Origin: Streptomyces albicerus
GTDB lineage: Bacteria; Actinomycetota; Actinomycetes; Streptomycetales; Streptomycetaceae
Direction: 5' to 3'
Assembly (NCBI RefSeq): GCF_008905045.1
Contig: NZ_VWMY01000032.1
Location: forward strand, 1 to 64,000
Length of the DNA: 64,000 bases
Position 1 is the first letter of the stretch. Each line of letters begins with the position of its first letter. The notes beneath the pieces were generated by a model. That model saw only the letters and a list, made by a program, of their open reading frames with translations. It did not search any database and was not told the DNA's origin. A program made the position numbers and the translations under genes. Of this stretch, positions 51,059-59,906 are shown piece after piece.

Positions 51059-51739
51059 ATGCCCATTCCCTCGTTTCAGTTCCGGCCGAAATACGTCTCG
51101 TTCGACTGCTACGGCACGTTGGTCGAGTGGCCGATGACCCCCATCACGCGTGAGCTCGTCGGCGACCAGATCCCCGCCGAGCAGTGGGACCAGTTCGTCC
51201 GGGAGTTCCGCGGCTACCGCTACGACCAGGTCCGCGGCGAGTACTACCCCTACGAGGAGGTGCTGCAGGACTCCTTCGAGCGGGTCTGCCGCAAGTGGGG
51301 TGTGAAGGCGGCGCCGGACGCGGGCAAGCGGTTCGCCGACGGCGTGCGCAGCTGGGGCCCGCACGCCGACGTGCCGGAACCGCTGAAGAAGATGGGCGAG
51401 AACTACAAGCTGGTGATCTTCTCCAACGCCGGCGACGCCTTCCTGGAGGAGAGCGTGCCCCGGCTCGGGGCGGACTTCCACGCGGTCTTCACCGCGGAGC
51501 AGGCCGGCTACTACAAGCCCCGGTACGCCGCGTTCGAGTACATGCTCGACCAGCTCGACGCCTCCCCCGAGGACTTCGTGCACGTCTCCTCGCACACCCG
51601 CTACGACCTGATGCCGATGCACGACATGGGCTTCCGCAACCTGATCCTGCTGGACCGTGGCTGCGACCCGGTCACCCACGGCTACGACTACGTGACCGTG
51701 AAGTCGCTGGACGACCTCAACACCATGCTCGGCATCTGA
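51059..51739 (+). CDS. HAD-superfamily hydrolase, type II dehalogenase-like
   Basis: The product is 226 residues from the ATG at 51059, which has GGAG seven bases upstream; an earlier in-frame start has no good site. The HAD motifs are present: nucleophile Asp in VSFDCYGTLVEW, Ser in LVIFSNAGDAF, Lys in AGYYKPRYAAFEYML, and acidic motif IV around VHVSSHTRYDLMPMHDMGFR. The layout matches L-2-haloacid dehalogenases, but the Arg that binds the halide is not in the expected context, so a phosphatase or another C-X hydrolysis is possible. It sits between the oxidase and the binding-protein gene in the amine operon. Confidence 0.85.
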   Translation: MPIPSFQFRPKYVSFDCYGTLVEWPMTPITRELVGDQIPAEQWDQFVREFRGYRYDQVRGEYYPYEEVLQDSFERVCRKWGVKAAPDAGKRFADGVRSWGPHADVPEPLKKMGENYKLVIFSNAGDAFLEESVPRLGADFHAVFTAEQAGYYKPRYAAFEYMLDQLDASPEDFVHVSSHTRYDLMPMHDMGFRNLILLDRGCDPVTHGYDYVTVKSLDDLNTMLGI

Positions 51740-51844
51740 CGCGCGACGCACCTCGCCCCGCACGAACACCCCCGAAGGACCCCCACCCCCCACCCCAGCG
51801 TTTTCCGTTCCCCCGAATCCACACCCATCACCAGGAGGCGCCCG

Positions 51845-52942
51845 ATGGAAGCCAACCGGATAGGACGCAGAACCGTACTCCGCACCGCAGGCGCGCTGGC
51901 CGCCGGCACCGCGGTGACCGGCTGCGGCACCCTCATGGGCACCGGCGAAAGCCGCGGCTCGTCGGGCGGCGGTAAGAAGAGCCTCGTCGTCAGCAACAGC
52001 GGCGGCGCCTACAACGATGCTCTGACCAAGGCGATCTACGAGCCGTTCGCCAAGGAGACCGGCATCACGGTCACGACGGTCAACTACCAGTCGGCGCAAA
52101 TCATCGCCCAGGTCAAGCAGGGCCGTCCGCAGGTGGACCTGATGGACAACACACTGCTGAACTTCCAGAAGATGACGCGGCTGGAGTGTCTGGAGCCGGT
52201 GGACCACGACCGGCTGCAGAGTGCCAAGGGCGCCGGGATCGCGGAGCACAACCTGCCGGAGCACGCGGTCGGCAAGAACGTGTGGGCGAGCGTGATGGCC
52301 TACCGCACGGACAGCCTCAAGCGTGTCCCGAAGAACTGGGCCGACTTCTGGAACACGGACGCCTTCAGCGGTCCCCGCTCGCTGCAGAGCGCGGAGGCGG
52401 ACCTGCCGGAGCTGGAGTTCGCGCTGCTCGCCGACGGTGTACCGCTGGACAAGCTGTACCCGCTGGATGTGGACCGGGCGTTCGCGTCGATGTCACGGAT
52501 CCGCGGTGACGTGAAGAAATTCTGGAACACCGGCGCCCTTCCGGCGGTACTGCTGGGCCGCAAGGAGGTCGTCGCGACCAGCCTGTGGGGCGGTCGCGCG
52601 GACGACCTCATCAAGCAGGGGATGCCGGTCGCCTACCAGTGGAACGGCGCCCGCAGGATGACCAACGGCTGGGGCATCCCGAAGGGCGCGGACAACACGG
52701 ACGCGGCTTACAAGCTGATCGACTTCTCGCTGCGTCCCGAGGTGCAGGCGGCGTTCGCCAAGCTCAGCCCCACCGGCGGCCCGGTCGTCCCGGCGGGGAC
52801 CAAGCTGCTCTCGGACGACGTCCTGGCCACGCTGCCGACCTCGCCGCAGAACCTCAAGACCGGGTTCGACGCGGATGCGGCCTGGTGGGACAAGAACCGT
52901 GACGCCGTCACCAAGCGCTGGCAGGAGTGGGCCGATGCCTGA
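51845..52942 (+). CDS. Polyamine-type ABC transporter binding lipoprotein
   Basis: The product is 365 residues. The N-terminus combines twin arginines (RIGRRTVLRTAGALAAG) with a lipobox at VTGCG, so it is probably a Tat-exported lipoprotein. The mature domain is family PotD-like: KSLVVSNSGGAYNDALTKAI, YEPFAKETGITVTTVNYQSA, QVKQGRPQVDLMDNTLL, KNVWASVMAYRTDSL and WNGARRMTNGWGIPKGA. The ligand is probably an amine or amino-acid derivative; the usual polyamine-contact residues cannot be confirmed by eye. It overlaps the ATPase gene by eight bases. Confidence 0.9.
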   Translation: MEANRIGRRTVLRTAGALAAGTAVTGCGTLMGTGESRGSSGGGKKSLVVSNSGGAYNDALTKAIYEPFAKETGITVTTVNYQSAQIIAQVKQGRPQVDLMDNTLLNFQKMTRLECLEPVDHDRLQSAKGAGIAEHNLPEHAVGKNVWASVMAYRTDSLKRVPKNWADFWNTDAFSGPRSLQSAEADLPELEFALLADGVPLDKLYPLDVDRAFASMSRIRGDVKKFWNTGALPAVLLGRKEVVATSLWGGRADDLIKQGMPVAYQWNGARRMTNGWGIPKGADNTDAAYKLIDFSLRPEVQAAFAKLSPTGGPVVPAGTKLLSDDVLATLPTSPQNLKTGFDADAAWWDKNRDAVTKRWQEWADA

Positions 52943-54101
52943 GCAGACCCAGAGTCTGACCGCCGGAAAGCTGTCCGCCGACGACCTCGCCGCTGCCCTG
53001 GCCCTTCGCTCCTCCTCACCGACGGGCAAGTCGCTGTCGGTGACGGGGCTGCGCAAGTCCTACAGCGGGACGACGGTGGTCGACGGTGTGGACATGGAGA
53101 TCGCGGCGGGTGAGTTCGTCACCTTCCTCGGCGCGTCGGGCTCCGGCAAGACGACCACGCTGATGATGCTCGCCGGGTTCACCGAGCCCGACTCCGGCTC
53201 CATCGCAGTGGACGGCCATGACATCACCCGGCTCAATCCGGGCAAGCGTGACTTCGGTTTCGTCTTCCAGCAGTACCTGCTCTTCCCGCACATGACGGTC
53301 GCCGAGAACGTCGCCTTCCCCCTGCAACTGCGGGGGGTGGACAAGGCGGAGATCCGCCGCCGGGTCGGGGAGACGCTGGAGGCGGCGGGCCTGTCGAAGT
53401 TCGCCGGCCGCAAGCCCCGTGAGCTCTCCGGTGGTCAGCAGCAGCGTGTCGCCCTGTGCCGGGTGCTGGTCTACCGTCCGCCGATCGTGCTGATGGACGA
53501 ACCGCTGGGTGCATTGGACAAGAAGCTGCGCGACCAGATGCAGACCGAGATCAAGTCCATCCAGCGTGAACTCGGCCTGACCGTCGTCTACGTGACGCAC
53601 GATCAGGAGGAAGCGCTGGTCCTGTCGGACCGGATCGCCATCATGAAGGACGGCCGTATCGAGCAGTTCGACAGCCCCCGCGGCCTGTTCGAACGCCCCT
53701 GCACCCCGTTCGTCGCCGACTTCCTGGGCGCCGCCAACTTCCTCACCGGCAAGGTCGAGGACGGTGGAGCAGATGACTGCACCCAGGTGCGGCTGGACAC
53801 CGGCGGCGTCCTCACGGCCCGCGCCCACCCCTGCGTGCCCGGACAGAGCGTGCGCGCCGCGGTGCGGCCGGGCAAGCTGCGCCTGGTCAGTGCCGAGGAG
53901 GGCTGCTGTACCGGCACGGTCGAGACGGCCGTCTACGTCGGCTCGCTCACCCGGATCACCGTCCGCCTGGACGGGGCCGCTCCGGGGACGCCGCCGCTGC
54001 GGATCGAGACCGCCGCCGTCCCGCCGCGTCCCGGCGAGCGGGTGTGTGTCACCGCCGACCGGGACGACGTCAGCCTCTTCGACGCCACGGACGGGGGGTG
54101 A
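52935..54101 (+). CDS. Polyamine-type ABC transporter ATPase (PotA-like)
   Basis: The product is 388 residues. Walker A is GASGSGKTTT, the Q loop lies in FGFVFQQYLLFPHMTVAENV, the signature is ELSGGQQQRVALCRVLV, Walker B is IVLMDEPLGALD and the H loop VVYVTHDQEEALVLSD. A C-terminal TOBE domain (about 285-388: GAANFLTGKVEDGG, RAAVRPGKLRLVSAEEG, VYVGSLTRITVRLDG) binds regulatory ligand in the family. An extra N-terminal 30 residues (SADDLAAALALRSSSPTG) precede the core. It energises the two permeases downstream. Confidence 0.94.
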   Translation: MPEQTQSLTAGKLSADDLAAALALRSSSPTGKSLSVTGLRKSYSGTTVVDGVDMEIAAGEFVTFLGASGSGKTTTLMMLAGFTEPDSGSIAVDGHDITRLNPGKRDFGFVFQQYLLFPHMTVAENVAFPLQLRGVDKAEIRRRVGETLEAAGLSKFAGRKPRELSGGQQQRVALCRVLVYRPPIVLMDEPLGALDKKLRDQMQTEIKSIQRELGLTVVYVTHDQEEALVLSDRIAIMKDGRIEQFDSPRGLFERPCTPFVADFLGAANFLTGKVEDGGADDCTQVRLDTGGVLTARAHPCVPGQSVRAAVRPGKLRLVSAEEGCCTGTVETAVYVGSLTRITVRLDGAAPGTPPLRIETAAVPPRPGERVCVTADRDDVSLFDATDGG

Positions 54102-54104
54102 GAC

Positions 54105-55007
54105 GTGGCCGGCACCGCTCTCGCACCTACCAAGGTGCGTGTGAAAACGTCCGCGATGCCCGGGCATCGCTCCCGGATCGCCCTGGTCAACGCCGTCCCC
54201 GTCACGGTGTTCCTGCTGGTGCTGTTCGTCTACCCGATCATCGGCGTCCTCTCCCTCAGCCTGGAAGGCGACACCGGCGGGTTCACCCTGCACTGGTACG
54301 CCGACGCCCTCAGCGGCGTGAACCTGTCCGTGCTGCTCTCCACCTTGCGGATCTCCGCGGAGACCGCGGTGCTCAGTCTCCTGGTGGGTTTTGTCCTGGC
54401 GCACGCCATCGCCCGGATGCGGCCCGTCTTCGCCGCGCTGGCGATGTTGATCGTGGTGGTGCCGCACTTCATCAGTGCCCTGGTACGCACCTACGGCTGG
54501 ATCATCATGCTCGGGGAACACGGCCTCATCAACGCCCTGGCCACCTCCGTGCACGCTCCCGGCGCCCCCTACTCCCTGCTCTACAACGAGATCGGTGTGG
54601 TCATCGGCACCACCTCGGTGATGCTGCCCTACACCGTCCTGGTCCTGCAGGGCGTGATGCGGGGCGTCGACGGCCGACTCCTGGCCGCAGCGGCAGGCTT
54701 CGGCGCAAGCCGGTTCACCATCTTCCGCAGGATCTACCTGCCGCTGGTCGCGCCCGGTATCGGCACCGCGGGGCTGCTCAGCTTCATCCTGTGCCTGGGC
54801 TACTACATCACCCCGGCCCTGATGGGCGGCAACAAGCAGACCGTCGTCGCCGCGCTCATCGACCAGCAGGTGATGAAGCAGGACCAGTGGAACTCGGCCG
54901 CCGCCTTCGGCGTCATCCTGCTCCTGCTCACCTTCGCCGGCCTCGGGGTGCTCGGCCTGGCCAAGCTCCGCCGCAAGAAGGCACACGCACGAAGGAGCAG
55001 CTCATGA
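54105..55007 (+). CDS. Polyamine-type ABC transporter permease (PotB-like)
   Basis: The product is 300 residues, GTG start three bases after the ATPase stop. It has six membrane segments, beginning IALVNAVPVTVFLLVLFVYP, and the EAA loop GRLLAAAAGFGASRFTIFRR. A periplasmic loop, ALMGGNKQTVVAALIDQQVM, is typical of PotB-type permeases. The stop overlaps the next permease start (ATGA). Confidence 0.93.
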   Translation: MAGTALAPTKVRVKTSAMPGHRSRIALVNAVPVTVFLLVLFVYPIIGVLSLSLEGDTGGFTLHWYADALSGVNLSVLLSTLRISAETAVLSLLVGFVLAHAIARMRPVFAALAMLIVVVPHFISALVRTYGWIIMLGEHGLINALATSVHAPGAPYSLLYNEIGVVIGTTSVMLPYTVLVLQGVMRGVDGRLLAAAAGFGASRFTIFRRIYLPLVAPGIGTAGLLSFILCLGYYITPALMGGNKQTVVAALIDQQVMKQDQWNSAAAFGVILLLLTFAGLGVLGLAKLRRKKAHARRSSS

Positions 55008-55843
55008 TGGAACTGCCCGCCACCCGGGCCGGACACATAGGCCGCGCCCTGAGCGCCACCGCGATCCTGCTGTTCCTGGCGATGCCCATCGTCATCATCC
55101 TGGTCACCTCCTTCGGTGCCGACGGCATCGGCACCTTCCCGCCCAAGGAGTACAGCACCCACTGGTACGAGCAGATGGCCGCGCCCGGCGGCAACTGGGC
55201 CACCTCCATCGCCCTGTCCAGCCTGGTCGCCGCACTGACCACCGTGTTCTCCCTCATCCTGGGAGCCACCGCCGCCACCGCCCTGGCCCGCGGCCGACTG
55301 CCCCTGCACACGGCGGTCTACGGCCTGGTCCTGGCCCCGCTGCTCATCCCCCAGGTGGTCATCGCACTCGGCCTGTTCCTCTTCTTCGAACCGGCCGGCA
55401 TGCTCGGCAGCCCGCTGGCCATCGCCCTCGGGCACACCGTGCTCGCCGCGCCCATCGCCATCCTCATCATGATCTCCACGCTGAGGGGCATCGACGAGCG
55501 GCTGGAGGACGCGGCGGCCAGCATGGGCGCCAGCCGGATGACCATCGCCCGGCGCATCACCTTCCCTCTGGCCACACCCGGCCTCATCGCCGCCGCCGTG
55601 TTCTCCTTCATCACCAGCTTCGACGAGTTCTTCATCGCCCAGTTCATGTCGACGCCCGACACCCGCACCCTGCCGGTCCTGGTCTTCAACGCCCTCCAGT
55701 TCGACGTCGACCCGACCGTCACCGCCGTCAGCGCCGTGCTCATCGCCCTGGCCGTCCTCGCCCTCGCCCTGGTCGCCCTCGTCCGCAAACTCGGCGGCCA
55801 CCGAGGCGGCCAGAACGTCCTCCCCGTCGAACCCCTCACCTGA
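55004..55843 (+). CDS. Polyamine-type ABC transporter permease (PotC-like)
   Basis: The product is 279 residues, the ATG at 55004 preceded by GAAGGAG; a second ATG follows directly. Six membrane segments and the EAA loop RLEDAAASMGASRMTIARRI are clear, with the PotC-typical FSFITSFDEFFIAQFMSTPD. It pairs with the preceding permease to form the importer channel. A 102-base gap with GC-rich inverted repeats separates it from the catabolic genes. Confidence 0.93.
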   Translation: MMELPATRAGHIGRALSATAILLFLAMPIVIILVTSFGADGIGTFPPKEYSTHWYEQMAAPGGNWATSIALSSLVAALTTVFSLILGATAATALARGRLPLHTAVYGLVLAPLLIPQVVIALGLFLFFEPAGMLGSPLAIALGHTVLAAPIAILIMISTLRGIDERLEDAAASMGASRMTIARRITFPLATPGLIAAAVFSFITSFDEFFIAQFMSTPDTRTLPVLVFNALQFDVDPTVTAVSAVLIALAVLALALVALVRKLGGHRGGQNVLPVEPLT

Positions 55844-55945
55844 GCCGTGCGCCGGCACGGGCCGCGCTACCGCTGACAGCGCCGTCGGCCGGGCCCCTGG
55901 TGGCCGGGCCGCGCCCCCTTCGAAACTCCCCGCAGAGGACCCGAA

Positions 55946-57226
55946 ATGAAGACGATTCCCTACTGGATAGAAACCGCTGGGGTGTTTCCCGACCGGTCCG
56001 GCAAGCCGCTGACCGAGGACACCGACCTGGTGGTCGTCGGCGCCGGCCTGACGGGGCTGTCCACCGCCCTGCACGCCGCCCGCAAGGGTGCCCGTGTCAC
56101 CCTCGTCGAGAAGGGCCAGATCGGTTCCGGTGCCTCAGCGCGCAACGGAGGCATGGCGAACCTGGGCTTCACGATCGGCGTGAGCCAGGCCATCCGCCGG
56201 TACGGAATCGAACGGGCCCGCGAGATCTACAACTCCTACGGCGAAGCCGTCGACACTGTCGAGCGGCTCGTGACCGAGGAGTCCATCGACTGCCAGTTCC
56301 GCCGCGTCGGACGCCTGGGCGTCGCGTCCCGCCCCGCCCACTTCGAAGGCAAGAAGGCCCAACAGCGCGACCTGGCCAAGCACTTCGGACACGAGACCAC
56401 ACTGATCGGCAAGTCCGAGCTGCGTTCCGAGATCGGATCCGACGCCTACCACGGCGGCCTGCTCGACCCGTTCAGCGCCGCACTGCACGTCGGCCGCTTC
56501 GTGCGCGGCATGGCCGAGGCGTGCGAGCGCACCGGTGTCGAGATCCACGAGCGCAACGCTGCCATCGGCGTGCGGCGTACCGCAGCCGGCCGGTTCGAGG
56601 TCAGCACCGAGCGCGGTGTGATCCGCGCCGGGCAGGTCATGATGGCCACCGACGCCTACACCGACAAGAACTTCCCGTGGCTGCGCCGCCAGCAGGTCTG
56701 CCTGGGCAGCTTCATCATCGTGACCGAGCCGCTCGGCGAGGAGCTCGCCCGGGACATCATCCCGAAGGCCCGCCTCATCGTCGACTCCAACCAGGTCTGC
56801 CACTACTTCCGGCTCACCCCGGACAACCGGCTGCTGTTCGGCGGCCGCGCCCGCTTCGCACCGTCCGACCCCACCTCGGACAAGAAGAGCGGGGCCGTCC
56901 TGTTCCGTGAGATGTGCGAGATCTTCCCCCAACTCGCCCGGACGAAGGTCGAGTACGTGTGGGGCGGCTCCGTCGGCTTCGCGATGGACCGCATCGTGCA
57001 CGCCGGGCAGACCGAGGACGGCGTCTACTACTCCATGGGATACGCGGGCCACGGCGTGCAGATGGCCACGCACATGGGGCAGGTCATGGCCGAGGTGATG
57101 GACGGCCGCCCCGAGGTCAGCCCCGTCCGCGACCTGGCCCCGCCCCGCATCCCCCTCTACAACGGCACTGCCTGGTTCCTGCCCTTCGCGGGCGCCTACT
57201 ACAAGACGCTGGACCGCATCCGCTGA
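55946..57226 (+). CDS. FAD-dependent amine oxidase (PuuB/DAO family)
   Basis: The product is 426 residues, GAGG upstream. The aromatic N-terminal segment (IPYWIETAG) is usual in gamma-glutamylputrescine oxidase-type proteins. The FAD domain reads TDLVVVGAGLTGLSTALHAA, with GSGASARNGGMANLGFTIGV after it, and the substrate half contains VMMATDAYTDKNFPWLRRQQ, GGRARFAP and YYSMGYAGHGVQMATHMGQV. It should oxidise the amine of an imported or conjugated substrate to an aldehyde, feeding the aldehyde dehydrogenase next to it. No glutamylpolyamine synthetase is encoded here, so the canonical Puu route is incomplete in this window. Confidence 0.9.
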   Translation: MKTIPYWIETAGVFPDRSGKPLTEDTDLVVVGAGLTGLSTALHAARKGARVTLVEKGQIGSGASARNGGMANLGFTIGVSQAIRRYGIERAREIYNSYGEAVDTVERLVTEESIDCQFRRVGRLGVASRPAHFEGKKAQQRDLAKHFGHETTLIGKSELRSEIGSDAYHGGLLDPFSAALHVGRFVRGMAEACERTGVEIHERNAAIGVRRTAAGRFEVSTERGVIRAGQVMMATDAYTDKNFPWLRRQQVCLGSFIIVTEPLGEELARDIIPKARLIVDSNQVCHYFRLTPDNRLLFGGRARFAPSDPTSDKKSGAVLFREMCEIFPQLARTKVEYVWGGSVGFAMDRIVHAGQTEDGVYYSMGYAGHGVQMATHMGQVMAEVMDGRPEVSPVRDLAPPRIPLYNGTAWFLPFAGAYYKTLDRIR

Positions 57227-57271
57227 CCGGTCGGCAGCCCCCTACTACACATACAGAAGGAGATACCCACG

Positions 57272-58723
57272 ATGACTGTCGTCCGTGATGTTCCCAAGCA
57301 GCTGTTCATCGGCGGTGGCTGGCAGGACGCGGAGTCCGGCCGGACGCTGTCCGTCGACAACCCGGCCACCGGCGAGGAACTGTGCCAGGTCGCCGACGCC
57401 TCACCCGCCGACGGCCGGCGTGCCGTCGAGGCGGCGGTCGCCGCGCAGGCCGCCTGGGCCGCCACCGCGCCCCGGGTGCGCAGCGAGATCCTGCGCCGCG
57501 CCTACGACATCATCATCGCGCGCACCGAGGACCTCGCGCTGCTGATGACCCTGGAGATGGGCAAGCCCCTGGCCGAGGCGCGGGCCGAAGTCGCCTACGC
57601 GGCCGAGTTCTTCCGCTGGTTCTCCGAGGAAGCCGTCCGTATCGACGGCGGGTTGACCACCGCCCCCGACGGCAAGAACCGTCTGCTGGTCACCCGTCAG
57701 CCCGTCGGCCCCTGCCTGCTCATCACCCCCTGGAACTTCCCCCTAGCGATGGGCACCCGCAAGATCGGCCCTGCCCTCGCCGCCGGCTGCACCATCGTCC
57801 TGAAACCCGCCCCTCAGACCCCTCTGGCCAGCCTCGCCCTGGCGGAGATCCTCACCGAAGCGGGTCTGCCGGCCGGTGTGCTCAACATCGTCGTCACCAC
57901 CGACGCCGCCGGCGTCGTCGAACCCCTCCTGCGCGGCGGGCAGATCCGCAAACTCTCCTTCACCGGCTCCACCCAGGTCGGCCGGATCCTGCTGGCCCAG
58001 TGCGCCGACACCGTCATCCGCACCTCGATGGAACTGGGGGGCAACGCCCCCCTCATCGTCTTCGACGACGCCGACCTCGACGTGGCCGTCGAAGGCACGA
58101 TGGTCGCCAAGATGCGCAACATGGGCGAGTCCTGCTGCGCCGCCAACCGCATCTACGTCCACACCTCCGTCGCCGAGGAGTTCGCCACCCGCCTCACCGC
58201 CCGCATGGCCGCCCTGAAGGTCGGCGACGGCACCGAACCCGGCACCGACGTCGGCCCTCTCATCGACATCGCCGGCCGCAGCAAGGCCCACGACCTGGTG
58301 CAGGACGCCGTCAAGCGCGGCGCCACCGTCCTGACCGGCGGTGAACTCCCCGAAGGGCCGGGCTGCTTCTACCCGCCCACCGTCCTCACCGACATCGCCC
58401 CCGAGTCGGCGATCATCGACACGGAGATCTTCGGCCCGGTCGCCGCGATCCGTACCTTCGACGAGGAGGACGAGGCCATAGCCGCAGCCAACGACACCGA
58501 ATTCGGCCTGGCCGCCTACCTGTTCACCCAGAACCTCGACCGCGCCCTGCGCGTCAGCGAACGCCTCGAAAGCGGCATGATCGGCCTCAACACCGGACTG
58601 GTCTCCAACCCCGCCGCCCCCTTCGGCGGCGTCAAGCAGTCCGGCCTGGGCCGCGAAGGCGGACGCGTCGGCATCGACGAGTTCCTGGAGTACAAGTACA
58701 TAGCCGTCCCCGTCGGAGCCTGA
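57272..58723 (+). CDS. gabD: NAD(P)-dependent succinate-semialdehyde dehydrogenase-like
   Basis: The product is 483 residues, the family length, with AAGGAG nine bases before the ATG. Landmarks are LLITPWNFPLAMGTRKIGPA, CTIVLKPAPQTPLASLALAE, LSFTGSTQVGRILL, the general-base Glu in TSMELGGNAPLIVFDDADLD, and the catalytic Cys in MGESCCAANRIYV, where two adjacent Cys occur. C-terminal EIFGPVAAIRTFDEEDEAIA and PFGGVKQSGLGREGGRVGID are normal. The best family fit is GabD, which turns succinate semialdehyde into succinate; another omega-aldehyde acid from the preceding oxidase is also possible. It ends one base before the next ATG. Confidence 0.9.
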   Translation: MTVVRDVPKQLFIGGGWQDAESGRTLSVDNPATGEELCQVADASPADGRRAVEAAVAAQAAWAATAPRVRSEILRRAYDIIIARTEDLALLMTLEMGKPLAEARAEVAYAAEFFRWFSEEAVRIDGGLTTAPDGKNRLLVTRQPVGPCLLITPWNFPLAMGTRKIGPALAAGCTIVLKPAPQTPLASLALAEILTEAGLPAGVLNIVVTTDAAGVVEPLLRGGQIRKLSFTGSTQVGRILLAQCADTVIRTSMELGGNAPLIVFDDADLDVAVEGTMVAKMRNMGESCCAANRIYVHTSVAEEFATRLTARMAALKVGDGTEPGTDVGPLIDIAGRSKAHDLVQDAVKRGATVLTGGELPEGPGCFYPPTVLTDIAPESAIIDTEIFGPVAAIRTFDEEDEAIAAANDTEFGLAAYLFTQNLDRALRVSERLESGMIGLNTGLVSNPAAPFGGVKQSGLGREGGRVGIDEFLEYKYIAVPVGA

Positions 58724-58724
58724 C

Positions 58725-59708
58725 ATGCCCGACCGACTCGTCGTCCTCTACCGGGGCAACCGGCCCCCCGCCACCGGACTCATCGAACGCCTCGCGGACA
58801 CCGTCTACGCCACCGAGGAGGAACTGCCCTACCTCCTCCCCGGCGCCGACGCCCTCCTGGCCTGGGTGACCATCACCCCCGCCATCCGCGAAGCCTGGCC
58901 CGACGACCCGGAGAAGGCACCCCGCTGGGTCCACGCGTCCTCCGCGGGCGTGGACTCCTTCCTGTTCCCCGCCCTGGTGAACGATCCGGGCGTTGTCCTG
59001 ACCAACGCCCGCGGGGTCTACGACCAGCCGACCGCCGAATACGTCCTCGGCCTGATCCTCGCCCTCGCCAAGGACTTCCCCGGCACCTGGGAGCACCAGC
59101 AGCGCCGCGAGTGGCGTCCGCGCCCCAGCGACGGCATCACCGGACGCACCGTGCTGGTCTGGGGGACGGGGCCGATCGGCCGGGCCATCGCCCGGCTGCT
59201 GCGCGCCGTCGGGATGCGTGTGTGCGGCGCGGGCCGCAAGGCCCGCACGGACGACCCCGACTTCGGCACGGTCCACGGTGCGACGACCCTGCGCTCCGCC
59301 CTGACGGAAGCGGACTACGTCGTCCTGTCCGCACCCCTCACCCAGGACACCCGGGGCATGGTCGACGCCCCCGTGCTCGCCGCCATGAAGCCGGGGGCGC
59401 GACTGATCAACGTAGGCCGGGGCGGACTCGTCGACGAGGAGGCGCTCGTCGACCACCTCGCCGCCGGACGGCTCGCCGGCGCAGCCCTGGACGTGTTCGC
59501 CCAGGAACCGCTGCCTGCCGAATCACCCCTGTGGGACATGCCCGGCGTGATGATCTCCCCGCACACGGCGGGCGAGACCACCAGCGAGCGGGATGCGCTC
59601 GTCGAGGTGTTCCTCGACAACCTCACCCGGCACATGGAGGGCCGACCGCTGCGCAACGTGGTGGACAAGCGGCGCGGATACGTGGTCGACGAGACGCACC
59701 CCGCCTGA
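58725..59708 (+). CDS. D-2-hydroxyacid dehydrogenase
   Basis: The product is 327 residues, with the start one base after the aldehyde dehydrogenase stop, so it is coupled. NAD site: VLVWGTGPIGRAIARLLRAV. Catalytic residues are Arg in INVGRGGLVDEEAL, Glu in VFAQEPLPAES and His in MISPHTAGETTS. A substrate loop reads VHASSAGVDSFLFP. It differs clearly from the dehydrogenase of the sugar locus, which has an altered nucleotide motif. In the operon it may reduce a 2-keto acid released from the amine substrate. It is the last gene, and a strong terminator follows. Confidence 0.9.
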   Translation: MPDRLVVLYRGNRPPATGLIERLADTVYATEEELPYLLPGADALLAWVTITPAIREAWPDDPEKAPRWVHASSAGVDSFLFPALVNDPGVVLTNARGVYDQPTAEYVLGLILALAKDFPGTWEHQQRREWRPRPSDGITGRTVLVWGTGPIGRAIARLLRAVGMRVCGAGRKARTDDPDFGTVHGATTLRSALTEADYVVLSAPLTQDTRGMVDAPVLAAMKPGARLINVGRGGLVDEEALVDHLAAGRLAGAALDVFAQEPLPAESPLWDMPGVMISPHTAGETTSERDALVEVFLDNLTRHMEGRPLRNVVDKRRGYVVDETHPA

Positions 59709-59712
59709 GGGC

Positions 59713-59766
59713 GAGTAGCAAGCGCCCCGGCCGGTAACTCCTACCGGCCGGGGCGGCGTGCTACTC
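59713..59766 (+). terminator. Terminator of the amine operon
   Basis: A perfect inner stem of 14 bp (CGCCCCGGCCGGTA with loop ACTCC) is flanked by a second pair, GAGTAGCA and TGCTACTC. The whole structure starts four bases after the stop codon. Confidence 0.85.
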
Positions 59767-59906
59767 GGGTGCGTCGCCGCTGTCCGGGATGCGGCGCTGC
59801 GTGCGCCCAACCCGGTGGTCCCGGTCACGCTCACCGAGCGATGAGTTCCCGCGGTGCCGGGAGTCCTACGGGGGCGAATGCTGGTGGTTGAGCGAAGGAG
59901 AAGCCA

